A stretch of DNA of 64,000 bases from Brasenia schreberi (GCA_036023115.1 JAYKKT010000080.1:11339501-11403500), one strand, 5' to 3'. Counted from the first letter of the stretch, positions 1 through 12,720 are shown. Notes: a model not told the origin generated them from the letters alone. Made by a program: numbers and translations.

Positions 1-174
1 CTTGTTTTTGCTCTATATAATTTACATTGTTTGTATTATTGTTACTCTACGCTATGCTCATACGCTATTAATAACGTGGAACCAAAGTCTTAAATTTTCA
101 GGCTTTGTGGTTTTCAATATTTGCTTTTAAATTATTGATGCTTCACTTACTGTATAGTATCTCCCCTTATGCAG

Positions 175-1073
175 CCTTCTTATTCACTTCGAACTTTTAC
201 GGGCCATTCCCTGTCAGTGATGTCTCTGGATTTCCATCCAAATAGAGAGGATCTAATCTGCTCCTGCGATGGAGACAGTGAAATCCGATATTGGAGCATC
301 CAGAACGGCAGTTGCACAAGAGTTTTCAAAGTCTGGAGTTCTTTGTGCTGCCACTTCATTTCCTTGTCTATTCCATGATCTATTGCTTAAGTTTTCGTCC
401 GTGCTTCCATGCAGGGTGGATCCAACCACTTGAGGTTTCAACCCCGTCTAGGGAAGTATCTCGCTGCAGCTGCTGACAATGTTGTCTCCATTCTAGATGT
501 GGAGACACAAGCCTGCCGTCAGTCTCTTCAGGTTGGCTATCTTCACCAGGACTCTTCCTCTTATGAGTATCATTTCATGCGTAACTGCTGATACGGAGCA
601 GTTTGCGGAATTTTGCCAGATGAAATAATTCTGTTTCTATATAATATGATGGCAGGGACATTCGAAAACCATCCACTCTGTGTGTTGGGATTCTACGGGT
701 GATTTACTTGCATCTGTTAGCGAAGATTCGGTCAGGATCTGGAGTCTTGGTTCTGGAAGTGAGGGTGACTGCATCCATGAATTGAGTTGTACTGGGAGCA
801 AATTTAATTCCTGCGTCTTCCATCCTAACTACCCTTCATTGCTCGTTATTGGGTGTTATCAGGCAAGTACTGATGTCCCTGCCTTCTGTTTTTAGCTAGA
901 AACTTATGTCTAACACCGATTCCTTTCAGTCTCTTGAGCTGTGGAACATGGTTGAGAACAAACGCATAACTCTTGCTGCTCATGAAGGGTTGGTTGCAGC
1001 CTTGGCGGTGTCGAATGTCACGGGGGTGGTTGCTTCTGGCAGTCATGATAAGTATGTGAAACTCTGGAAGTGA
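175..1073 (+). CDS. LUG: LEUNIG-type WD40 transcriptional co-repressor, 3' part (last four exons)
   Basis: Four exons are visible: 175-330, 415-531, 656-862 and 930-1073 (stop TGA 1071-1073). All junctions are phase 0, giving 207 C-terminal residues; the rest lies left of the window. The translation is a run of WD40 repeats with [31 protein letters not shown], a '[15 protein letters not shown]' stretch and a terminal HDKYVKLWK, which matches the conserved C-terminus of LEUNIG / LEUNIG_HOMOLOG. Family knowledge: these are nuclear Groucho/Tup1-like co-repressors that bind SEUSS through an N-terminal LUFS domain (not in view) and act in floral patterning and development. The reading frame is clean in every exon, so the gene is probably functional. 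The last intron uses a GC donor. Assignment to LUG rather than its paralogue LUH is uncertain. Confidence 0.92.
863..929 (+). other. GC-AG intron in the LEUNIG homologue
   Basis: The exon ends ...TGTTATCAG at 862 and the intron begins GCAAGT, the typical context of a GC donor. The acceptor is TTTCAG ending at 929. Joining 862 to 930 gives the conserved '[10 protein letters not shown]' in frame. The nearest GT (in GCAAGTAC) would add five bases and shift the frame, so the GC donor is the only consistent choice. Confidence 0.85.
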
Positions 1074-3160
1074 TAACTTTCTCATGTATGTAACCATATA
1101 AATATATAAAAGTATATCTGTTTACAGTGCCTAACCTTGTAGTCGCAGTTCTGATTGCATAGCTTCTAGCAGGAACTTCGCTTAGAGCTTCAGGCTCAAC
1201 TTGTACCTTTTAACAAATGGAAAAAGTTCACTATTGTTGCAGATGCTACTTTTATTTTACTTCATATTTCCTAAGTATCATATCTTTTTCGAATGTGCAT
1301 AAGTAGTGTCTGGATAGATGGGCTGTGTACTTATCAGTAGAGGAATGCGCATTTAAGAGGGATAATATTATCGGGGTGCTGCTTAATATTGTTGAAAGGC
1401 GATTGATGCTGGGTGAGGATTTGTCAGATATGTTAGTTCACAATCTTCCGACTTCACATTGGGACGGTGAGTGTTCCTGCTCATTCTAATAACTCTAACC
1501 AATGGCACCCGGGATGTATGGGGGGTACCTTAGTTTCACTGTCATCCTATGTAAGGTCTGAATAAATTCTATGTGCAATATCAATGATCTGACTAATGGA
1601 TTGGATGCTAATCCGGTGGAGTGTCTTGTTTTCATCAATTTCTTTTTCAGAAACAGCAGCATTGCTCAAAATCCATGTTGATGTCCATCACTGTGTTGAC
1701 ACTGTCATCCTATGTAAGGTCTGAATAAATTCTATGTGCAATATCAATGATCTGACTAATGGATTGGATGCTAATCCGGTGGAGTGTCTTGTTTTCATCA
1801 ATTTCTTTTTCAGAAACAGCAGCATTGCTCAAAATCCATGTTGATGTCCATCACTGTGTTGATGTCCATCACTGTGTTGATGAACTTGCAACTACTAAAT
1901 AACGTATCCTTGTGATGTAGTTCTTAACACCACAACTAAAACCCAAATATAGATTCTAAGGTGCCACTCGATCTTGTGTTATATTAGCATTTAATTTCAT
2001 TTCTTACATGTTCTATTAGCTACAAAATTGGTATTAACATCAAATCTATTCAAAGATTTTTACGGTTTGTTCTCCATGATTAACTATGGAGATTGAATTT
2101 AACAAGCGAAAAGTATCATTTCAAAAATTTCAATATGAATTTTCCTACCCTTGGAGTCGACTTCTTTTTGACTCAAATTGGCCTCGTGGAACGATAGTAA
2201 AATAAGTGATCATCTAAACAATTTGCCACTATAACGACTAGTTCTTTCATGAATATGATAGCTGACTATTTATGCCTCAGCCTGTTTTCAACTTAGAGTT
2301 CTTCAAAATCCAAAACAAGATTGACTATATAAACCTCTTCCCGATTGCAAATTTATTAGTTTGTAATCACAAACTACTTAAGCGGCCTCCGTTTCCATCT
2401 TTCACATAATTTCTCAGGCCTCCACTTTACTTGCACAAAAGTTAAGTGGTTTGGACAAATGCATCCTGCTTTATCCGTCTATCATCTCAGATTGATCATA
2501 TTCTGTGTCATCTAGCACCCCACATAACTTTATTCTCATCAACCTTATCTTTGAAAGAAACGAGTACGGTTTGTATGATGCTGGGCCTTACCACCAAAGA
2601 GAGTTGAGTACCAAGTCATTCTGTGAGAGATTAGGCCTCCTATAGCATGACAATATTGGTGGTGGACAAGGGAGTAAACTTAAGAAAGTGCTCTTCCTTG
2701 GTTGATCATTTAACGTTTGATATGTCCCCCCACTACCGAAACTTCGTAGCATAGGTTCGTCATGCCGACTGTTTTCATTGCATGGCATAGCTGCCCATGA
2801 CTAGCATTATGCACATTCAGGCAAAGACACCAAAGATTAGTTATTTTAAAAAATAGAAATCAATGATTTTGGAAATCAAGAAGGAAATTAAATCTTTAAA
2901 ACATCAATTTTGCTTTGTTTCATTTTCCGTCACTTTCTTCATCATAGGTTAGTAGAATTTGCTTGATTTCATGTGTTGAATTATGCATGTAAAACTGATA
3001 TATGGAAGGCGAACTGGAAATTACCCAGTGAAGCAAAAAGCCTCGAGTTGGACGTTGTGTTTGGTGCCTAAAGTGGGCAACGAAGATTTAAGAAGATTAA
3101 ATATCATCCATAATTCCCCTTGTCATAAACTTCTTTTGTGTGTTTAGAAAAGGGAGCACC
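1074..3160. other. LEUNIG 3' UTR and downstream spacer
   Basis: No coding sequence was recognised. The first few hundred bases probably include the LEUNIG 3' UTR, but no single polyadenylation signal stands out. AATAAA occurs inside each 163-bp tandem copy (about 1561 and 1724). The rest is ordinary AT-rich spacer. Confidence 0.5.
1537..1880. repeat. 163-bp exact tandem duplication plus an 18-bp partial third copy
   Basis: Bases 1537-1699 and 1700-1862 read identically by eye. The last 18 bases of the unit (TGTCCATCACTGTGTTGA) occur once more at 1863-1880. The absence of differences suggests a recent duplication in the 3' flank, or in a 3' UTR intron, of the LEUNIG homologue. Confidence 0.9.
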
Positions 3161-3167
3161 AAGCCAG

Positions 3168-3325
3168 ATGTATGCCCCGGGTTTCGAACTGATGACCTTC
3201 ATCTTGTGGGTTGACTGCTATCCAGGTGCTATTATGGTTGTGTCCTTGTGTCCCAACTCATGGCCTTCAACTTGCGAGTTGACTCCTAGCCAGGTGAGTT
3301 ACCGTTGTGCCCTTGTGTCATAATT
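3168..3325. repeat. Two diverged ~68-bp repeats with a tRNA-like B-box (SINE-like)
   Basis: Two related stretches contain TTGACTnCTAnCCAGGTG, at about 3211 and 3279, each followed by TGTGnCCTTGTGTC. On the minus strand the first copy contains AGTTCGAAACCC, close to the internal B-box of tRNA-derived SINEs. I see no convincing A-box or poly(A) tail, so the SINE label is tentative. Confidence 0.35.
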
Positions 3326-3633
3326 TTGATAGGAGCTGGTGATCCAAGAACACCTTATCATTACGATGTTTAGTGATGGCAGGAGCTTCCCACTCATGTA
3401 TAAACTCCGTTGCACGATTTCTCATCCATCCTTCATATTTACAAAATGCTTTCTTTTAAATTCATATCATCAAATTTTATAATTATGACAAAAAATCTTA
3501 TTAACTTGTTTGTTGGAACCGTTGTATGAATATCATCCAATGGCTCATATGATTTTTTACCATATATAAAGAGTGCAAGCTTACCAACACAAGAGAGAGA
3601 GAGAGGGCCACCCTCTCATTCTCCATTCCCTTA

Positions 3634-3963
3634 TTGGATCTCACCAGGGACAGAGAGAGCGTGGTGCCAGGGACGGAGTCATGGCGACTGATGTGTTCAA
3701 AGATGGGAGAAGCTGGGGAGAGGTGCGGTTGCTTTCAGGTTGTCTATGATGGCATCCCGGTGAGCTTGGTTGATGTTGCCTTCAGTGCAATCGAGGAGCC
3801 CTTTGGCCTCCCCATGGACATAAAGCACGAGAACGCTTCCACGAAGTCCTTTCTCGGGTGCACGCTGCGGACTGCTGCCGCTCACCTCATGGAATTGAAG
3901 CTACTGATAAACTATCTGCAGTTGAAAACTTCACACAACCTACGTGGCCTCAAGGCAACCCCG

Positions 3964-4046
<83 letters not shown>

Positions 4047-4068
4047 TTCGACAATATTTAGGTTTTAG
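3634..4068 (+). CDS. Unidentified ORF in a GC-richer island, possibly a gene fragment
   Basis: I do not recognise this protein. The open frame is 144 codons. The part before the microsatellite (roughly 3640-3960) is clearly GC-richer than the flanks and codes a plausible globular stretch including FQVVYDGIPVSLVDVAF and LRTAAAHLMELKLLINYL. A later Met at about 3703 is an alternative start. A TATATAAAG box lies near 3564 and a short (GA)n tract near 3592-3606, a layout seen at plant promoters. The C-terminus (SLSLSL...IYIYIY) is only translation of the CT/AT microsatellite, so the real end, if any, is upstream or at an unrecognised splice site. It could equally be a captured gene fragment or chance. 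Confidence 0.3.
3965..4040. repeat. (CT)n(AT)n compound microsatellite
   Basis: About 16 CT units run straight into about 22 AT units. It lies directly downstream of the unidentified ORF and forms its artificial C-terminus. Confidence 0.95.
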
Positions 4069-6109
4069 TAAATTTCTTATCATTTCATCCCTTGAACTCG
4101 CGTGCATGTGAAGCGAATGAGTATATATTTTAGAATCTCATGCCTTACCATGAATAAAATACATCGATAAAAGTACATGTTAGTTTATAAATTTAAATTT
4201 AAAATCATCAAACATTAACTATTGAGATTTGTTTGTTTGGATTTACTAGTAGTTAAGTGTACTAACATATACAAGTTTCTCTCTTTCGCAATATATATGT
4301 GGGTGGTGGAGACACTGGTCGTCGGACGAAATGGAAAGCAGCTGCATTGATGAAATGTTCAAGAGTTGCCATGATGGATACATTCTTGTATCTTCCTCCG
4401 TTTTGATATCGATACTTTTGAAGGGATCGGGCACCTCAAGTGAGGAGGTAGACGGTCGAAAAAGTGTACATATTTAGGATGAAAACCTGTCGCCCCATTT
4501 GATGTATGTGGTGCCTCTAGCTCTGCCATGCCCATTCTCCGAAATAACACGAACCTCATACTTTTGGGTGTACTTAAACAAATCTACAAAGGAAAGAATC
4601 ATCAACCCACCGTTCGATACCCAAAGAGAGTAACAGGAAATCGATAGCTGTATCTCACGAACTGTTCTTTTCCTGTTCCCTCTTGAAACCAGAGATTAGA
4701 TATACCAGTTTGAACACTTTGAATATTTAGAACAAGTGTACTTCGTTGTTGAAGGGACGGACTTGTAGCAGTGTACTTTGTGTATGATTAAGGCTAGTAG
4801 ACTCGGATTAAGGTTTTGTTGTTGTTGAGTGATTAAATTAAAGAGTTTTGTAGACAGTTGGACTTAAGATTCTTTACTAGTAACCCATCAAAAAGTTTTG
4901 GCAGTTTTGTAGCCTTTTGGGATCCAATTTGGGTGTGGATTGTTTCGTTATTTAATGTTATATTATTCTTATACACGAGTAGTAGTTGAATCAAGGTGAT
5001 TGATGAGTTGAAAGTGGATCTGGTGGCTTCATAGTGGATTTTGGTTCGTTGAGGTAAGTGGGTTTACCTTCCTTGGTAGCGACATTACAGTCGTTTTACA
5101 TGCTCATGAACATGTCTGATACTTAAAATGTATGCTCTAAGGCTTATGAATACGAATACGTTTGCTGCTTAGATTCTTGAGATACTGCTATAGTGTTGAA
5201 TGATGTGAATGACTTAGATTGATATGATACAAGATTAATCATGGAAAAGTGAGGAACGGAAAAAGCAATTTTTACAGAATTGTTGTTTCTAGAAAAACTA
5301 GTTGCATAAGAATTCCACCATCTGCGTTTGGATTCCAAATCAATTTCAAAATTTACATTGGTTCAAAATTATATTATTTTTTCTGGCAAATACTTATGCA
5401 ACACAAGATATATACAAAAACAAAAGTCCCTATTGATCATCTCGAGCTCAACGATGATCATCATCATATAATCATCGTGAGCTAGGTTACATTTTAATAC
5501 AAACACCTTCACAAGCTAGGCTACGCTCTGGGGTGGGCGGGTGTAAACACTTAAAATATTCTTTAAAAAAAAATCTGCATTTGGTTCATAGAACTGATTT
5601 TAGATATTCATTTTTAAAACACGTGAAATGGTTATGAAAATATTGAATGTTTGAGGAGAGACAACTACAGGAGTGCTTTGGATCCAATTGAGAAGACCTC
5701 ACAGTAACATGAAATCATCACATACCTGCTACCTAGTGTGAGATTAGGATGGATTGTCTAAAGCAAAGTCAAGTCTCTTTGTTGCACCATTTATGGGTTT
5801 TGAGCCTAAGCCTTGCTATTTTGATAAAACCAAATTCGATTTTCGTAGCCTATCCATTGTTAAACATTATTAAACCTTAGTTGTGCCCATCCATTTGACC
5901 TAAACCTTTGTCTAACCACATCGAGTTGAATCTTAGAAGAACCTATTTTGTTATATATATATATATATATATATAGTATTTTGAGCTCGATTCAACTTTT
6001 TGGAAACCTATATGCAAGTTTGATTACATGCGTATGATGGGTTTGATGTTAGATGTATAAATTTGGTTGTAAATATATTTTGAAAAGTCCTCTTCTTGTA
6101 TACGGTATG
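4041..6109. other. AT-rich spacer without recognisable genes
   Basis: Several short ORFs exist on both strands but none has coding character or a recognised domain. An (AT)n tract lies at 5951-5975. Confidence 0.6.
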
Positions 6110-6960
6110 TTTCCAAAAAATTGAATCTTTCCAAAAGTTTCCCGAATATGAAGTTTATGGTTTTCAAAACTTTCCAAAACATCAAATTATATTCAAAGGT
6201 TTCTAAAAAAAGGTTATGGATTATATATCAATCATTTCAAAAAATTCAAATTTTGAACTTTATGTGTATTATTTTCAATCATTTCAAAATATAAATTTTG
6301 AACTTTATATATCAATCATTTCAAAAAATTCAAATTCTGGATTATATATTCATAATTTTTAAAATTTCATATTTGAACTTTATGTGTATTATTTTCAAAT
6401 TTTGAAAATATGAATTATGTTCATGGATTTATAAAGTTAAAAACCTGATTTTTTTTGGGTTTGAAAGGTTAAAAACTTGGTTTTAGGATTTAGAAAGTAC
6501 ATAAATCTGATTATATACATTTATGTTTCTAAATTTAAAAAATTTGAATCAAGTTTATGAACACAAAAATTGAAAGGTTAAAAACTTGATTTTTGGATTT
6601 AGAAGGTACATAAATCTGAATCATGCATTTATAGTCTCTAAATTTCGAAAATTTGAATTATGTTAATGGTTTTGGAGACTTAAAATGTGATTCAAGGATT
6701 TGAAGTTTAAAAAGGATTTGTATAATTGAAAAACTGTTTTTCGATTTGAAAAATATATAAATTTGAATTATATGTTGATAAAATTTGGAAAGTCATAAAA
6801 TATGAATTATATGTTTATGAATTTGAAAAGTCATAAATTTGAATTACATATTTATGGATTTGAAAAGTTATAAAAAATTGGTTCAAAGTTTTGGCATATT
6901 CAATGAATTTGGAAAGTTGTCTTGTGAATATGAACTTTGAAAATTTGATTTGTACATTGT
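6110..6960. repeat. Diverged AT-rich tandem repeat block
   Basis: The segment is built from recurring phrases such as 'aatttgaattat', 'tatttatggatttgaaaag' and 'atcatttcaaaaaattcaaat'. The clearest tandem pair starts at 6461 and 6570 (period about 109 bp), each copy beginning TTGAAAGGTTAAAAACTTG and continuing through GGATTTAGAAnGTACATAAATCTGA. A third, more decayed copy starts near 6670. No coding potential is seen. Confidence 0.7.
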
Positions 6961-9310
6961 AATGCATCCATTTGACTTGTATAAAATCTAAATTATGAGC
7001 CTAGGTATATGTTATATGGTTGATTAAAAATTAATTGATCTTTGAAAAGTTAAATAGGTTCATCTAATTGGTTCACTTGATCCACAATTCCGCCATTGAT
7101 GGGCCTGACCTACTTGATACTTGGTTAACTTACACTCCACATACCCTAATCCATCTATTACCCTACATAGCTCTACTCATATCTATATGGTTTTACCCAT
7201 ATTCGATTCACCTATTTTTGATGACCCATGCTAAAGCAATATTATGGTTGAACTAAGCTGTGAAATGATCAAGTTTCTTCTCAAAATAATGAGGTTTTGT
7301 TTTGAGTGAAAAGAAGCTATGCTGACTCATGCTAACGTGGAGGGTGACTGGTTATGGCTCATGAAGGATTAACTAGTTTAAGTACAATATAATCCATTTT
7401 CATAAAGTAAATGGGTAGCCATTGTCTTAGAAAACTTGTCATTTTCTTGATAGACTCTTCTAGTCATTGAAATTAAAAATAGAAAATAGAGGGTGGAGGG
7501 TGGTTGCCATTGTATGCATCCAAGAAAAATCTAAAAAATCAAGAAAACATCCATTCAAAAAATTTCAGGAGTTTTTTTTATTCCTTCTTCTTTTAAGTTT
7601 GGTTGTGATTGCTTTCAATCAAGAAGGTAGAAGTCTTTTCCAAGTAAAGTGTAGATTTTGATTTTTCTCCATTAATTTTATCATTCATCTTAGTTGTCTT
7701 GCATCCATTAGTTGATCTCTTATATTATTAGTATTGCATTGTATAAAAACAAAAATAACATCATAATTTTTGTTTTAGTTTTATAGTTTTTAGTTTAATT
7801 AGTTTCATTGCATTAATCATCGCATGTAGGTTGCATCAATAATATTCAACTTAGATTTATATAGGCACATTATATTCCAAAGAACCATCAGGTATTAAAT
7901 TTGCATACCAAATTGTATCCTTGGTCATTGCATATTAGTTAACATACATATTACATTGTAGTTAAAATTCATCTTACATTAACACCATATTAGTTATATT
8001 ATAGGCTCATTCCTTTACATATTGTAGGCTCTAAAATCTCATCCAACATATATTAAAATTATACACTCAATTATTAGAATTTCTTGATAAATTGCACGCT
8101 ATTTATATAAACCTTAATCAAAGCCTAACAACCATACTTAATCATACAATCTAATTCTATTTTCATCCACCTATTAGTTACTCAATCAAGACCAAGCCAA
8201 CAACCCACCATAATGTGTCTCTAGGAACTAATTTAGATTTACTCAAGACAAGAGTGTGTTTTCAGGTAACCCAAATTAGGAATCCAAAACATCTAACACA
8301 TTTGATCGAACCAGCCTTATTTAGGAAATCTAGTTACCTCTTTAAAAGACCTAAATTAATCCTAGGATACCTTTAGAATAATTTACTTTCAACGGAATAG
8401 CAAGCAACCCATTTTGTTGCTCACCTCTTTTCAAGAGTACACAAATTTTTTATTTAAACTAGCAAAATAAATTGTTAGTGCATAGGTTGATCCTTGTCCG
8501 ATGAGATGAGAAGACTTTTTGTGAAATCAATATGGGCTCATACACATTTAGAGTGGTTGGATGTATGTCCTAAAATCTCTATTTCCAATTCGTTAATGTC
8601 TTTTAAGAAGATTATTGAGAATTAATGTTACACAAAACCAAAATTTTCATACAATTCTCTTTTGGCATGTCCGATGAGACTCATAGGTCTACCAATTCAT
8701 TTGGCTAGTCTAGGTTGAAAATTATTACTTGTTTTATGAGCAACTTGATTGAAACACCTCACACAAGGTGCACATAATATAGATGACAATACTTGTTGTA
8801 CACACTCAAATATCTACACACTGGTGCATACATACCAATTTTATGTATATGTACATGACATATCACATAAACACACATCTAAGCACTTAGGATCCCAAGA
8901 TTTTGTTCGAGAACTTGCTTGCAATTCATGTAAATTAAATATGGCTTCATATGACCGATACAACGTGTGGTCCGGAAAAGAATATGATCTCGATGACTCG
9001 CAATGTTTGAATAGCCTAAAGAGTAGAAATGACAAAAATGACTTTGGAGAAAAACCTTAGAGTACGAGGAAAAGAGTGTCACATGAGATAAACTACTAAT
9101 TTACAAGAAAAAGATAAATGAATATATCATAGAGTGTTTAGCCATTGAAGAGAAAGGTACACTTAGATATTGACTCAATAGGGACAAAATAAAAATTAAA
9201 ATATCATTCCACTCATCTAGCTTGAAAGCTATATGTCCACATACAACTTATAGAGTTATAATTGTCCTAAATCTCATCATAAAAAAATCTGATATTGTTA
9301 ATTAGGATAA
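6961..9310. other. AT-rich spacer without recognisable genes
   Basis: The only sizeable open frame (8749-9060, plus) has no recognised domain and its composition is the same as the surrounding noncoding DNA. Nothing else was identified. Confidence 0.55.
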
Positions 9311-9475
9311 ACCTAAGGATCAACCTTTTACTTCGATAGTCATCACGAAAAACTTAAGAATCAACATTCTACTCCAATGGTCATTAAAGGCAAACTTAAA
9401 AATCAACTTTCGAATACAGTGGTTATAGAGAAAACCTAGGAATCAACCTTCTCCTCCCGTAGTCATCTGTGGACC
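9311..9475. repeat. ~41-bp minisatellite, four diverged units
   Basis: Four units start at about 9311, 9352, 9394 and 9434 (spacing 40-42 bp). Each begins AnCTnAnnAATCAACnTT and ends near 'gTnGTCATc'. The period is not a multiple of three, so a coding repeat is unlikely. Confidence 0.7.
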
Positions 9476-11330
9476 CCTCCTTCAACTCCACACAATCCAA
9501 ACATAAGCATAATTGAAGTAAAAATAAGACAAGATCTTAGAGATCAACTAACAATGGTTTTTTCTACAATCACACTTTTAATCTCTTATGTTACCCAAGT
9601 TCCTCGTGGATTTCAGTTAGAATCCTCTATCCCATTCGCCCTTAGGTATCTTACCTTTCTAAGGTTTAGCATTTAGAATCTCTGAGGTATATCATTTCTC
9701 TTAGTCATCCACGAAAGCTAATGCTTCTCTAAAACTCGTTGGATAACCATATTGTGGGGTCCTATCCTCTTTATTTTAGGTTAAGCGCCTTTCATGCCTA
9801 CCTATCTAAGCATCTTCACCTCCTATATCTCTTAAGTGTTTAAGTCCCTTAGTCTTATCACTAATCTTAGAATGTCCTTTTATATCTCTAGACCACTCAG
9901 TCGAGGCATCTCTATTTTCTCTAGGCCATAGTCTAGGTTATCATTCTTCTTCTCTCGACCATCCTTCATATACTTGTCCATCATCTTCAAACCATTTCTT
10001 GGAGACCCTTATCACTCATCTGTCTTCTCCGACCCATTCATCATAAATTTTTGTGTCACCCTCTTCTCCTAAGTGTCATTTTGACAATCCTCCCTCGAAT
10101 CCTAGACTCAACTCTTTCAATACCAACCATGATTCTCACATGTAAGATTCCACCTTGTCTCTCTCTACAAAATCCTTGTCTCCAACTATTGATGATCTAT
10201 CTCTAGATCTAGTATCCCTAGATACATCATTGCTTCCTTCTTTCGAGATTCTATCATCTCTAACATCACCTTCGTGTATAGAGTTAGCCCAAACCTACTT
10301 GCGTCTATAGTCTCCTTCCAATTAAATATCTACTCCTATCAAGTCTACTTTAGTTCCACCAATGGTTATGCTAAGATCTCAGAGTCCCCTCAATCCTAAC
10401 AATGATGCATCTATTGTGTCAAGTCTACCTACCTAGTCTCCCTTCAATGATGCCACTCTAGAGCAAGTTATCACTAATCTTCCTACAAACATTGATTCCT
10501 CACAAGAGACCTTAGCTCATTTGAGTCAAGTTGAGCTCACAAAGTTTGATGATGATAACCTCGATACCCATCGTCCTTCTACTCATCCATTTAAGGCAAA
10601 CATACTTAGTTTCATTCTCTCCTTCTTAGTTAGTTATCATGTCTCAACAAGTGAACCTACTTCTCTCTCTCTCTATGCATATCTTCTCCCAATCAGGATA
10701 TATCCCTAAAGTCTCCATCTCCTCAGAGTCTACCATCCAATATCACATCTCCCTTTCCTCTGCCATCCTATCTGCTAGGTTTCATGAGCATATTATCATC
10801 GTGTGATAACATGAACCTCTTACTCGAGTCTCGAGCGTGTTTGAGTTGGATGGGCTTACATGAACCTCTTACTCGAGTCTCGAGTGTGTTTGAGTTGGAT
10901 TGGCTTGTAGTCACTTTCATGAAATTTAGTCCTCCAAATAATCCTCTCGACACTCCATCACTCCCTCTAGGGGCAGATTCTAACCTCATATTTCTTCTAT
11001 TCCTCTTGTTCGATAGATAGATCTCACCCTACTCTCTCCATTACCTTGTCTAGTAAGTTTTCTTGCTCTCAAGCTCGATTATGAGAACTCTCTTCTTAAA
11101 TTTGTCCCTCTTTGATCATTCCACCTAGGTGTTAGAGCACATCCTACTTTTACCCAATCTTTCACTTGTGTCATGGTCCCTTGTTACTCTAGCCACCACT
11201 CACTTAGTCTTGGGGCATACACCAATATATCATATTCACTATGGACACTTCTCATGCTCTCACTCCTGCAAACCCACCTTAGTCTTGACCATCTTTTGAG
11301 TGCTTCAAGGTAAGCGCAAGATCTTGGTTG
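9476..11330. other. Pyrimidine-rich spacer, possible relic of a lost coding element
   Basis: The plus strand is unusually rich in C and T, with recurring 'tctcctt', 'cctatc' and 'tcaagtctac' motifs. This resembles decayed coding DNA, but no frame stays open beyond about 60-80 codons and no domain was recognised. A 49-bp tandem pair lies inside it. Confidence 0.4.
10809..10906. repeat. 49-bp tandem duplication
   Basis: Two near-identical units start at 10809 and 10858. Each contains CATGAACCTCTTACTCGAGT followed by TCGAGnGTGTTTGAGTTGGATnGGCTT. They differ at only two or three positions. Confidence 0.85.
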
Positions 11331-12279
11331 TACATTAGATGAATGGCCCATGCTGAAATTAACATAGTTACATCTATATGTTTTCTGTTTTTTTTCTTTT
11401 CTCTATTCAAGCATAAACTCGGCAGTTCGTTTCATAATATTCATTTTACCTTTTATTTGCACCATTCACATGGTCCTAATGATCTCAGGTTCACTTAAAT
11501 CTCCATTGACACGAGTTTGTGATAAATAAAAATTCTAGCACCGAAAAAAAGTAGTCACAAATCGATCAGAGGAGGAAAAGAACAACTGGGTAAAGCTGAC
11601 ACATTGTACACCACTTAAATGATAAGCATACATGAGCACATGCACACACATGTAGTCTTGCAAAGAATAATTTTTCGTATTCATAACATGACAAAATAGC
11701 CGTTTAGTTCTTTCTATACCTTCTGAGAACCAAGAAAATGAAAGAAGACAGCAAAGGCCAAAAACCAACATAGCGCGACATACAGAACATAGGGATGCGA
11801 ATACTTAAGGACCTGACCCAGCTTGAACCAGGTTTGTCCGTGATCTTTTGCAATTGATTTTAAATGCCATCATAATTCTTCTTAGTTTGTTTATTTTTCT
11901 CTCCTTATACATATACGAATGATTATGTTAATGGAGGCCTAGAACTTTGGTGATGGTGGTCCAGGTCCAACTGGGTCTCTGGCAATTACCAAATTGTTTA
12001 TGCTGCATCGAAAGAGATTAGGTGGGTCACGGTTGGATCTCATTGTACCATCCTCTGTTTTCTAATCTTGTATTTGAATATATAATAAAACTACCAAACC
12101 CTGTGGTCTTACAAAGTTGTCAACAATTGATTTCAAAAAGCAGTCAGCAGAGATTGTTGAGAAACTTTTAGTTCTTAATTAACCATGAAAACCACATGGG
12201 AGAGGTGAGAATGTTGGTCCTTGATACCCTAGCTATATAAATGGTTCATTAAACATATAACGAAACCATTGATGTGGCA
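11331..12279. other. Spacer without recognisable genes
   Basis: Nothing with coding, RNA-gene or transposon character was recognised between the pyrimidine-rich block and the MITE. Confidence 0.5.
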
Positions 12280-12287
12280 GTCATGTA

Positions 12288-12395
12288 TAGACCTGGCAAA
12301 TTTAGACTCGACCCAGGCGCCACCCAAAATATATGGGTTGTGGTTCCCATCAATACCCATCCTCAAACGGATCTGAACCCCCCACGAGCTCGCAG

Positions 12396-12444
<49 letters not shown>

Positions 12445-12720
12445 GGTATATAGCGAGAGATGCTAGGCTTCCACTCATACATAGATAATACATGCATATA
12501 CACATACATAATTTATGTCATATACATATTATATGTATATATCTATAATGTATATACATAAGATGTAATTTATATATATTGAGTCAACCCAAGCCCGGCC
12601 CTGGGTCATGTCCGGATTCAAGGAATATGGACCCGAACCAAACTTGGGCCGGGTTCGGGTCAGCACATTTTGAGACGAATACGATGTGACCCGACAGGAC
12701 CACCCAATTTGCCAGGTCTT
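12288..12720. mobile_element. hAT-like MITE (non-autonomous DNA transposon)
   Basis: The ends form terminal inverted repeats: TAGACCTGGCAAATT at the left, and AATTTGCCAGGTCTT at the right, whose complement is AAGACCTGGCAAATT. The flanking octamers GTCATGTA (12280-12287) and GCTGTGTA (12721-12728) agree at five of eight positions, with all three differences transitions, as expected of a decayed 8-bp target-site duplication. The interior is rich in 'gggtcgggtt' phrases typical of plant hAT MITEs. It carries no ORF and contains a (CA)n(TA)n microsatellite at about 12394-12446. Confidence 0.75.

Noticed and set aside
8749..9060. 103-codon plus-strand open frame
   Set aside because: No recognised domain, no composition contrast with the flanks and no promoter or splice signals; likely chance in stop-poor sequence.
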